Shown piece after piece: positions 53,491-61,313 of a stretch of DNA of 64,000 nt; position 1 is the stretch's first letter; every line of letters starts with the position of its first letter. Below the pieces are notes generated by a model. That model was not told where the DNA came from, searched no databases, and was given only the letters and a program-made list of their open reading frames with translations. Made by a program: the position numbers and the translations under genes. Source of the stretch: CAYYFX01 sp964571855 (lineage in GTDB: Bacteria > ARS69); contig CAZNDO010000013.1 in NCBI GenBank assembly GCA_964571855.1, forward strand, positions 50,163-114,162, written 5' to 3'.

Positions 53491-54915
53491 GTGGACGTGG
53501 AGCACGCTGCCGGAGAAGTCGCGGCGCACGCCGCGGAGCACGCCGTGGACCTCGGGTCGGTGCTGCCCCTGTGGAGCGCCGTTCCCTTCGCGGGGATCCT
53601 GCTCTCGATCGCGCTGTTCCCGCTCGTCGCGCCGCGCTTCTGGCACCACCACTACCCGAAGGTCTCGGCCTTCTGGGCGCTGGTGTTCGCCGTGCCGTTC
53701 CTGTTCGTGTACAAGGGGGACGCGCTCGGCGAGATCCTGCACATCTACCTCGTGGACTACATCCCGTTCATCATCCTCCTGTGGGCGCTGTTCACGGTGG
53801 CCGGCGGCATCTACGTGGGCGGGACGCTGCGCGGCACGCCGATGGTGAACACCACGCTCCTGCTCGTGGGCACGCTGCTCGCCTCCTGGATCGGGACGAC
53901 GGGCGCCGCCATGGTGATGATCCGTCCGCTGCTCCGTGCGAACGAGTGGCGGAAGGACAAGGTCCACGTGATCGTGTTCTTCATCTTCCTCGTGGCCAAC
54001 GTGGGCGGCTCGCTCACGCCCCTGGGCGACCCCCCGCTCTTCCTGGGCTTCCTGCACGGCGTGCCCTTCTTCTGGGTCACCACGGGGATCCTGCCGCACA
54101 TGCTCACGGTCACCGTGCTGCTGATCGTGGGGTTCTTCCTGCTGGACACGTTCAAGGTCCGGAAGGAGAGCGCCGCCGCGGCGCCGGTGGCGGCCGGCGG
54201 GGGCGTGAAGCTGGAGGGACTGCACAACCTGGTGTTCCTGCTCATGATCATGGGCGCGGTCCTCTTCTCCGGGAGCGTGAAGCTGGCGTCGCTGCCCGTG
54301 TACGGGCATCTGCACGTGGACGTGCAGAACCTGATCCGGGACGGCGCGCTGCTGCTCGCGGGGATCCTCTCGCTCCTCACCACGAGCAAGGTCGTGCGCG
54401 AGAAGAACGTCTTCTCCTGGGGGCCCATCCTGGAGGTGGCCTACCTCTTCGCCGGCATCTTCATGACCATCATCCCGGCGCTGAAGATCCTGCAGGCGGG
54501 AGAGCACGGGGCGCTGGCCGGCCTCATCCGGGCCGTGAACGACCCCGCGCACTTCTTCTGGGCCACGGGCGCCCTGTCCAGCTTCCTCGACAACGCCCCC
54601 ACCTACCTCACCTTCTTCAACACGGCGCTCGGCAGCATGGGGATGCCGGAGAGCGCGGTCCCGGGGCTCCTGGGCCACGGCGCGCCGGAGATGCTGAACC
54701 CCGAGTTCGTGCACCGGCTGCAGGCCATCTCGGCGGGCGCGGTGTTCATGGGCGCGAACACCTACATCGGCAACGCGCCGAACTTCATGGTGAAGGCGAT
54801 CGCGGAGGAGGCGGGCATCCCGATGCCCTCGTTCTTCGGCTACATGCTGAAGTACTCCGTGCCCATCCTCATCCCGTGCTTCGTCGTCGTCACGTTCCTC
54901 TTCTTCCGGGGGTAG
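53491..54915 (+). CDS. nhaD: Na+/H+ antiporter (NhaD / citrate-transporter-like)
   Basis: 474 residues with about 12 membrane helices. The repeated core motifs are present: LLASWIGTTGAAMVMIRPLL, then VANVGGSLTPLGDPPLFLGF, and in the second half SSFLDNAPTYLTFFN and AVFMGANTYIGNAPNFMVKA. This is the IT-superfamily sodium/proton antiporter plan. It begins at GTG 53491, 5 bases after argF, with AGGAGGGG at the junction, and continues to a small gene 4 bases on. Together with arcA and argF it may help keep pH and sodium balance. Confidence 0.88.
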   Translation: MDVEHAAGEVAAHAAEHAVDLGSVLPLWSAVPFAGILLSIALFPLVAPRFWHHHYPKVSAFWALVFAVPFLFVYKGDALGEILHIYLVDYIPFIILLWALFTVAGGIYVGGTLRGTPMVNTTLLLVGTLLASWIGTTGAAMVMIRPLLRANEWRKDKVHVIVFFIFLVANVGGSLTPLGDPPLFLGFLHGVPFFWVTTGILPHMLTVTVLLIVGFFLLDTFKVRKESAAAAPVAAGGGVKLEGLHNLVFLLMIMGAVLFSGSVKLASLPVYGHLHVDVQNLIRDGALLLAGILSLLTTSKVVREKNVFSWGPILEVAYLFAGIFMTIIPALKILQAGEHGALAGLIRAVNDPAHFFWATGALSSFLDNAPTYLTFFNTALGSMGMPESAVPGLLGHGAPEMLNPEFVHRLQAISAGAVFMGANTYIGNAPNFMVKAIAEEAGIPMPSFFGYMLKYSVPILIPCFVVVTFLFFRG

Positions 54916-54919
54916 CCTC

Positions 54920-55504
54920 ATGACACCCGATGCGAAGGACCCGAAGTTCCACGAGGTCGTGATCGAGGGGCACTTCGAGCGGAGCCACGGCATGCTGCTC
55001 GGGCTCGTCGTCGGCTCGGGCACGAAGGGGCGGCTGTTCTTCAGCCACGAGGAGGGCGTGCGCGCCTCCTTCGGGGAGCGCATCCGCGAGGCGGTCGGGC
55101 TGCACGCGCCGGTGTGCCACGCCGTGGTGGACGAGGCCGTGCGGGACCTCCTGGAGCGGCACGCGGACGACCTCGGGAAGCACGGCATGCGCCTCGCCGA
55201 GACGCACGCGGTCCGCGGCGCGAAGTTCGAGTTCTCCTACAAGGCGTTCGCGCCGCGCTACGCGCAGGAGATCCGCGACGTCCTGGCGGGACTGCCCGCC
55301 GGGGTCACCATCTCCGGGGATCCGCCCACCGAGCACGTGGACAAGAGCGCGGCCGGCGTGGAGGTCTACTCCCCCGTGCACGACTACGAGTTCACCGGCG
55401 AAGGTGCCGCCGGCGGCCGGGTGGACCTCGTGATCGAGGCCCGCCATCGGCTCGGCGCCCACCCGCTCGTCAGCGTGGAGCGGATCGAACTGGAGATCGG
55501 CTGA
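54920..55504 (+). CDS. Conserved-looking hypothetical protein after nhaD
   Basis: 194 residues, no signal peptide or membrane segment. A beta-alpha pattern (EVVIEGHFERSHGMLLGLVVGSG, later SVERIELEIG) suggests one globular cytosolic domain with alternating acidic and basic residues. No motif or family is recognised. It starts 4 bases after nhaD and is clearly in its operon; a regulatory or accessory role in transport or arginine catabolism is possible. Its stop is followed immediately by the stop of the convergent BNR gene (TGATCA). Confidence 0.7.
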   Translation: MTPDAKDPKFHEVVIEGHFERSHGMLLGLVVGSGTKGRLFFSHEEGVRASFGERIREAVGLHAPVCHAVVDEAVRDLLERHADDLGKHGMRLAETHAVRGAKFEFSYKAFAPRYAQEIRDVLAGLPAGVTISGDPPTEHVDKSAAGVEVYSPVHDYEFTGEGAAGGRVDLVIEARHRLGAHPLVSVERIELEIG

Positions 55505-57805
55505 TCAGCGATCCAGGCGGACGACGCGTCGCGCGCCCGTCCGCCCGTCCACGGCCGCCCGCACGAAGTACACGCCGGCGGCCACCTCGCGTCCCGCGGC
55601 GTCGCGTCCGTCCCACGTGAGCGTGCGCTCCCCGGCGGATGCCGCCGGCGAGGGGATGGACGCCACGCGCCGCCCGTCCACGGCGAAGATCTCCACGGAC
55701 GCCGCCGCCCCGGCCGGCGCCGCGAGACGGATCCTGACTCCCTCACGGAACGGGTTCGGGGCCACGCGGAGGTCGAGTCCCGCGTCCATCGCCACGACCG
55801 GGACGCCGGTGGGATCCGGGGCGTCGATCGCGAGGACGCTCCGGTAGGCCGTAGCCAGCAGCACCGTCCCCGAGGCCGGCTCGAAGGTGACGTCATGGAA
55901 GACGAGCGTGGGCAGTTCCTCGTCCAGGAGGCCGAGTCCGGTCACGAACACTCCCTCGCCCTGCGTCGCGATCGCGAAGCGATCGAGGCTCGCGTCCCAG
56001 TCCGCGGCGACGACCGGGGATGCGCCCACGGTCACGGGCGCCGCCGCCCAGGTCAGCCCGCCGTCGTCCGAGCGGTAGGCGCCCGCGGTCCGGTAGACCG
56101 CAGCCAGCCGATCGGCGTTCCCCGGATCCATGAAGAAGTCCACCGGCGTGGCGCCCGGGAGCCCCGCGGACCGGGTGACCCACGTCGTCCCCGCGTCCGT
56201 GGAGAGCTTCACCTCCCCCGTGTCCGCGTCCAGGGCGAACAGGCGCTCGTCGTCGGCGGGGTCGATCGCCGCGCCCCTCGCGAGGAACGACGGCACCGTG
56301 CTGACGAACGAGAACTGCCCGTCGGACCGGTGGAGGGCGGCGTCCCCCATCCGGTCCGTCCACAGGTAGATCCGCCCCGCCGCGCCGTGATTGGACCGGA
56401 AGACCGACGGGATCTCGAACAACTCCGTCGGCGGGATCCAATCCCCGACCCAGGACACGCCGCCATCCGTGGAGATGCTCCACTGCGGCTCCGCCGTGTC
56501 CATGCTGGCGGAGTAGCCCGCCTCGAGGAGGACGCCCGCGGTGGCGTGGTTCGCCTCGAAGCACGTCATGTTGCTGACGAACGCGTCCGACCGGGGCTCC
56601 CACGCGGCGCCCACCGCGGCGGAACGCCAGGTACCGCTGCCGCGACGGTGCACGTAGACGGCCCCGGCGCCGTCCCGGTCGACCGCCACGATCGGCTGCC
56701 CGTGGATGCCGGCTGCATGCGGGGCGAACGTGCCGCCGCCGTCCGTCGAGCGCTGCAGGCCGTACCGAGGCACGGACGAACCCGCACAGGATGCGGCCAC
56801 CCAGATCCGCGCGGGATCGGCAGAATCGAACCGGAGGGCCGTGAACCGCTCGTCACCGCGCCAGTCGCCATGCGGAGCGAAGCTCGTCCACGCCCACGTC
56901 GCGCCGCCGTCGGTCGTGCGATAGATGGGCCCGAGCCCGGCCGAGCAGTCCCCGATGCAGACCCAGGCGAGGGTCCCCACCAGCGCGACGGCCGGGTTCG
57001 TGGGGTGCGCCGCGACGCCGAGGAGCATGTCCGACGAGGTGAGCCCCGGAACGGGGTCGGTCTCGGCGAACGTGGCGCCACCATCGTCGCTGCGCAGGAC
57101 GATGGGCTCCCCGGTGGAAGCGGAAGAGGCGAGAACCCACGCGCGGTCGGGCGTCCCCTCGCAGTAGGTGACTCCGGTGTGATACCCGGTGCGAAGGGTG
57201 GTCCAGGACGCGCCGGCGTCGGTCGACCGGAAGAGGCCCGTGTCCGCAACGAGCAGAACGATACCGGGTGTTCCCGGGTGGAACGCCAGGAACCGCGGCG
57301 AGAGCGCCCCCAGACCCGCGCCGGACGGAACCCACGTCAGCCCCGCGTCGGTGCTCCGGTACACGCCGCGGGCCGCTCCGCGCGCGAGCGCCGCGAGGAC
57401 GCGCGATCCGTCGTGCGGATCGAACTGCACCTCGAGCGAGTCCCACGGCGCCGCGATGGCCACCGCCGTCCAGGTCACGCCGGCGTCGGTGGACCGCAGG
57501 AGTCGGTCCGCGGCCGGATCGCCGACGATCAGGAGACCCTCGTCCACCGGAGAGACCGCCAGCCCCCGCAAGAGCCGGTCTTTCGGGAGCCCGACATCGG
57601 CACGAGTCCATGTGTCCCCGGCGTCCTCCGAGCGGGAGACGCCCTGCCGGTGCGGCAGGCAGTAGAAGCGATCCGGATCCGAGGCCGCCTGGGCGAACCC
57701 GTCGATCCGCGCACCGTCCGGCCCCAGGGACTGGACGACGACCGCGGACTCCGCGGCTCCTGCGGCAAGGACCGCGAGGGTGATGGCGAGATGGACGGAG
57801 CGCAT
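55505..57805 (-). CDS. Exported BNR/sortilin-type beta-propeller with sorting tail
   Basis: 766 residues. Signal peptide (VHLAITLAVLAAGAAESA), then many BNR (Asp-box) repeats with the SxDxGxTW core, such as RSTDAGVTWTAV, RSTDAGLTWVPS and RSDDGGATF, across most of the chain: a sialidase/sortilin-like propeller. The last ~90 residues start with VAPNPFREG and end in a GVYFVRAAVDG strand: the FlgD-like sorting domain. No catalytic Arg triad of a true sialidase is evident, so a binding role at the surface is more likely. ATG 57805 follows GAAGGAGG. It is one of four window proteins carrying this tail. Confidence 0.88.
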   Translation of the reverse strand: MRSVHLAITLAVLAAGAAESAVVVQSLGPDGARIDGFAQAASDPDRFYCLPHRQGVSRSEDAGDTWTRADVGLPKDRLLRGLAVSPVDEGLLIVGDPAADRLLRSTDAGVTWTAVAIAAPWDSLEVQFDPHDGSRVLAALARGAARGVYRSTDAGLTWVPSGAGLGALSPRFLAFHPGTPGIVLLVADTGLFRSTDAGASWTTLRTGYHTGVTYCEGTPDRAWVLASSASTGEPIVLRSDDGGATFAETDPVPGLTSSDMLLGVAAHPTNPAVALVGTLAWVCIGDCSAGLGPIYRTTDGGATWAWTSFAPHGDWRGDERFTALRFDSADPARIWVAASCAGSSVPRYGLQRSTDGGGTFAPHAAGIHGQPIVAVDRDGAGAVYVHRRGSGTWRSAAVGAAWEPRSDAFVSNMTCFEANHATAGVLLEAGYSASMDTAEPQWSISTDGGVSWVGDWIPPTELFEIPSVFRSNHGAAGRIYLWTDRMGDAALHRSDGQFSFVSTVPSFLARGAAIDPADDERLFALDADTGEVKLSTDAGTTWVTRSAGLPGATPVDFFMDPGNADRLAAVYRTAGAYRSDDGGLTWAAAPVTVGASPVVAADWDASLDRFAIATQGEGVFVTGLGLLDEELPTLVFHDVTFEPASGTVLLATAYRSVLAIDAPDPTGVPVVAMDAGLDLRVAPNPFREGVRIRLAAPAGAAASVEIFAVDGRRVASIPSPAASAGERTLTWDGRDAAGREVAAGVYFVRAAVDGRTGARRVVRLDR

Positions 57806-57950
57806 GGCGGGCCTCCTTCCGGTCGGGGCCGAACACAGGATACTGCGGCGGAGCCGGCGGGATGAAGGGCCGGCAGCGCCCCGACGCACGCGGCTACCCC
57901 GCGTCCACGCGCTCGATTACGATCCCGGAGCCCATGGCCCCGGAGGCCCC

Positions 57951-58576
57951 GTGAAGAACGCCGACCCGTCGCCCCCCTCCCCGCGGCCTCCCGCCATCCG
58001 CGTGCGGATGGCCCGCCCGGAGGACGTGCCCGGGATCCACGCGTGCCAGGCCGCGGCCTACGCGCCCCTCCCGCCGTCCGCCCTGTGCGACGAGCGCCTG
58101 CTCCGCATGCAGGTCGCCGCGTTCCCCGAGGGGCAGCTCGTCGCGCTCGCCGGCAAGGACATCGTGGGGTACGCGAGCGCGCTGATCCTGCAGATGGACG
58201 ACGAGTCGCCCTGGTACTCCTACGCGGAGACGACCGGCAACGGGACGTTCAGCACGCACGATCCCTCGGGCGACACGTGGAGAACGCGGTGTACGTGGTG
58301 CTCTCGGGCAACGTGGGGAACCTGCCGCAGGTGGCGAACTTCCTCATCAACTACGGACAGGCCGCCGTGTTCACGCCCAGCGACTTCCCCTTCCCCACCG
58401 ACGGCATCGCCGCCGTCGCGGACTCGAACAGCGAGACCGTGGTGATCACGGACCTGGATCTCGGCGCGCTCGAGCAGGCGCGGGAAACCGGCACGGTCCG
58501 CCCGCTGCGGGATCGGCGCACGGACCTGTACGCCCTGGAGGCGAAGGTGCCCGTGGAGGTCGTGCGGACGTACTGA
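57951..58576 (+). pseudogene. Collapsed GNAT-carbon-nitrogen hydrolase fusion gene
   Basis: Two reading frames meet near 58275. Frame 1 from GTG 57951 encodes the start of a GNAT N-acetyltransferase (IRVRMARPEDVPGIHACQ) as far as TGNGTFSTHDPSGDT. The other frame then continues as the end of a nitrilase-type hydrolase (ENAVYVVLSGNVGNLPQV, SDFPFPTDGIAA, VRPLRDRRTDLY). Full-length relatives are bifunctional GNAT/nitrilase proteins of about 500 residues in which these two pieces are separated by the GNAT core and the catalytic Glu-Lys-Cys domain. About 350 codons and the frame are therefore missing. The gene is broken, or the assembly collapsed here. Two separate genes are unlikely because neither half is a complete domain. 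Confidence 0.8.
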
Positions 58577-58582
58577 GCAGGC

Positions 58583-59515
58583 TCAGATCCCCCGCGCGAG
58601 CCAGCGGGCGAGGTTCAGCACGAGCTGCCGGTTGTCGTAGCCGGGCGTGTTCATCCCGATCGGACGCCCGTCGTGCGAGCTGAGCCGGGCCGTCAGCATC
58701 GCCGCCTCCCCGAGGATCACCACGCGGCCGCGACCGTGCTCGAGAGCCACGCCCTGCGCCCAGCCGGCCGCCGGGGACGGGTCGCCGTACTCCACGTTCA
58801 CGATCACGTCCGCGCCCCGACGCTCCACGGACGCGCGCGGCGGCCGCGCGAGGGCCGCCGGGGACAGGGCCAGGAACCCCACCGCCGGCGGATCCGCGCG
58901 CAGCGCCTGCCCCGTGAACGTGAGGACCCTCTCCAGCCGCTCCGACGGGTCGCGCCCCTCCGTGATCGGGTGCGGGACCAGCCCGTCGCCCGCGGCGAAC
59001 ACGATGTGCGTGGACTCGAAGGACGCGTCGAACCGCGTGGGGTCCTCCACCTGCCCCCTGCTCATCTCCACGCCGAAGCGCGCGGCCAGCGCCTCGGCCG
59101 CGTGGCCGGTGGGGAAGTGGTCCGTCACCAGAAGGAGCGCCCCGCCCTCCGCCACCCAGGCGGCCACGGCGTCGCACTCCCCGATGGTGAAGGCCGGATC
59201 GTCGTTCGTGTCGCTCGCGCCCACGGCGTTCACGATCACCAGGATGTCCGCGCCGGCCAGTTCGTCCGGGGTGAACGGGCGCGCGTTCGTCGTCACCCGG
59301 TAGCCGTCCGCCTCGAGGAGCCGCACGAAGGGCCGGTACCCCTTGCCCGCGCGGTGCCAGTTGCGGTGCGCCTCGTCGAAGAGGACGCGCGGGCCGTCCC
59401 CCGCGAAGGCCGGGACGGCGACCGAGGGGTCGAACTCGGGATCGACGCCGTCGCCCGGGGCGCAAGCGACCAGCACCGCCGCCAGGATCGCCCCGGCCGG
59501 GCCGCGCAGCTTCAT
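58583..59515 (-). CDS. Lipoprotein with DUF4350/ThuA-like fold
   Basis: 310 residues. A lipoprotein signal ends in VLVAC (near residue 18). The domain starts RVLFDEAHRNWHRAGKGY and continues with ILVIVNAVGASDTND, then WVAEGGALLLVTDHFPTG, a class I glutamine-amidotransferase-like fold as in DUF4350/ThuA proteins, without the catalytic Cys triad. Later GRGRVVILGEAAMLTARL and a final NRQLVLNLARWL complete the core. Such domains usually bind carbohydrate-type ligands or act as scaffolds in the envelope. ATG 59515 follows CCGGAGG. It lies 51 bases after the protease gene upstream and may share its transcript. Confidence 0.78.
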   Translation of the reverse strand: MKLRGPAGAILAAVLVACAPGDGVDPEFDPSVAVPAFAGDGPRVLFDEAHRNWHRAGKGYRPFVRLLEADGYRVTTNARPFTPDELAGADILVIVNAVGASDTNDDPAFTIGECDAVAAWVAEGGALLLVTDHFPTGHAAEALAARFGVEMSRGQVEDPTRFDASFESTHIVFAAGDGLVPHPITEGRDPSERLERVLTFTGQALRADPPAVGFLALSPAALARPPRASVERRGADVIVNVEYGDPSPAAGWAQGVALEHGRGRVVILGEAAMLTARLSSHDGRPIGMNTPGYDNRQLVLNLARWLARGI

Positions 59516-59566
59516 GGGGCACCTCCGGAGCCCACTACGTGGCCGGGACGCCGAGGGCTGCGGCGG

Positions 59567-61270
59567 TCAGCGGTGGCGCGTGACCCGCACGGTCGCGGCC
59601 GCGCCACCCGCCGTCAGCCGGGCGAAGTACGTGCCCGGCGGCGTCCGGGGCGCGGCCGACCACACGGCCTCCGTCGTCCCGGCCGCGGCGTCGCCCTCCC
59701 AGAGCGTGTCCACGCGCCGGCCGGCCACATCGAAGAGGTCCAGGCGCGCCGGTCCGACCAGGTGCGCCGGAACGGTGAACGCGAAGACCGGCGCATCCGT
59801 GAGCGACCCCCGCACGCGCAGCGACAGCACGTCCGCCGCGGGCACTGCGACCGGCGCGTCCACCAGCCCCGTCCCGGCGCCCCACGTGTACGTGGTCGTC
59901 CCGGGCGTCTGGTTGGACGCATACACGAGCACCGCCTCGTCGTGCGTGGTGCCGAGCTGCGGCAGTCCGAGCGCGCCGGCCTGCAGGGCATCCAGCGGCA
60001 TCTCCACCACGTCGGTGGGATTCACGTCGTCCCGCAGGAGCGCGCGCACGGCGTAGCCGTTGTTGTCGGAGCCGTCGAACGTGGCGTGGATCCCCGCGCC
60101 GGGCAGGAACCGGGCGTAGTCCGCCGCCCAGTGCTGCACGCTGCCCGCGTTCGGACCGGTGGGGTACGTGGACACGGTCACGAACGGGCTGAACGGCGGC
60201 AGCGTCTCCCCCGCATAGCCGAAGCGCCCGTCCCCGATCGACGGGTCGTCCAGGTAGTTCGCCACGGTCCAGTCCGCGAACACGTCGGCGAAGTCCTCGA
60301 CGTAGGAGAAGTCGTCCAGCACCCGGTCGTAGCCTGTGGGCCCGTTCAGCGGCTCCGACACGAGCGCCTTCACGGAGGCGAGCCCGCCGTACCGCTCGAA
60401 GAAGTACAGCGTGAACAGGTAGCTCTTGATGTAGTCGTACCAGTTCCCGCCGAACGACGTCAGGTTGCGGTCCGGGTTCGTGTTGAACTGCGAGATCGTG
60501 TCCGCGTTGCCGTACAGCCACATGGCCAGCTCGGCCAGCCCCTCGTCCACCCAGGCCGCCTCGTCCTCGTCGTAGTTGAAGTGGATGAGGTGCTCGAACT
60601 CGTGCGCCAGCACCGCCAGCAGGTAGTCCCCGGCGGGGTCGAAGTCGGAGCAGTTCATGTACACGGCGTCGCACTCGTTGGAGTGGAACGCGGCCACGTC
60701 GTCGCACTCCTGGTCGAAGCCCCAGAAGTAGCCGTCCGCCGAGATGTCGAAGTCGTAGTAGACGAAGTACACGCGCGGGTCCTGGTCCAGGTTGTCCGGC
60801 GGCATCCCGAAGTGCGACGTGTCCAGATCCCAGATCCCCTGCTCCGGGTACGGGCCGATCGACGCGTTCTCGAACGCGTCCACGATGGCGTCCACCTTCG
60901 CCTGGTCCATCGTGACGTTCCACTGCGCGTCCTCCACGACCACGTAGCAGTGGTCGCCCATGCCGCGCACCGTGCAGGACTTGAGCTCCGCCACGGGGAA
61001 GCCCGCGAGCTTCCACAGGTACCAGTTCCAGGACTGCCCCACCTGCGGGTTCGGCGGCGGACCGACCGGCGTGCCGTCGCAGGGAAGGGCGCCGCGCGGC
61101 GACGCCGCGGGGAAGCCGGACGGCGCGAGGGCCTCGCGGATCCGCCACGTGGCACAGCGGACATGGTCCGGACGGTCCTCCGGCGCGGCGGCCGGGCGCG
61201 GCGCCGCGGCGGCGGCGAGCACGGGCGCAAGGACGAACGCGAACGCGAGGGCGAGCGGCGCTGTCTTCAT
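59567..61270 (-). CDS. Exported HExxH metalloprotease (M30-like) with sorting tail
   Basis: 567 residues. A signal peptide precedes a metalloprotease whose zinc site LAHEFEHLIHF lies near residue 220, with the third ligand Glu in WVDEGLAELA near 243, like the M30 (hyicolysin) family. A Cys-rich stretch (CYVVVEDAQ, ECDAVYMNCSDFD) surrounds the active site. The C-terminal ~75 residues form the FlgD-like domain (LDLFDVAGRRVDTLWEGD ... GTYFARL). It is probably secreted as a protease across the outer membrane. ATG 61270 follows AAGGGG. One of four sorting-tail proteins here. Confidence 0.85.
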   Translation of the reverse strand: MKTAPLALAFAFVLAPVLAAAAAPRPAAAPEDRPDHVRCATWRIREALAPSGFPAASPRGALPCDGTPVGPPPNPQVGQSWNWYLWKLAGFPVAELKSCTVRGMGDHCYVVVEDAQWNVTMDQAKVDAIVDAFENASIGPYPEQGIWDLDTSHFGMPPDNLDQDPRVYFVYYDFDISADGYFWGFDQECDDVAAFHSNECDAVYMNCSDFDPAGDYLLAVLAHEFEHLIHFNYDEDEAAWVDEGLAELAMWLYGNADTISQFNTNPDRNLTSFGGNWYDYIKSYLFTLYFFERYGGLASVKALVSEPLNGPTGYDRVLDDFSYVEDFADVFADWTVANYLDDPSIGDGRFGYAGETLPPFSPFVTVSTYPTGPNAGSVQHWAADYARFLPGAGIHATFDGSDNNGYAVRALLRDDVNPTDVVEMPLDALQAGALGLPQLGTTHDEAVLVYASNQTPGTTTYTWGAGTGLVDAPVAVPAADVLSLRVRGSLTDAPVFAFTVPAHLVGPARLDLFDVAGRRVDTLWEGDAAAGTTEAVWSAAPRTPPGTYFARLTAGGAAATVRVTRHR

Positions 61271-61313
61271 GGGGACCCCTTCCGGCGCGGGTGGATTCGA
61301 GGGCCGCAGTCTA

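Noticed and set aside
57780..58445. Two separate small genes (GNAT and hydrolase)
   Set aside because: Each piece is an incomplete domain, and together they match the two ends of one known fusion family in different frames.
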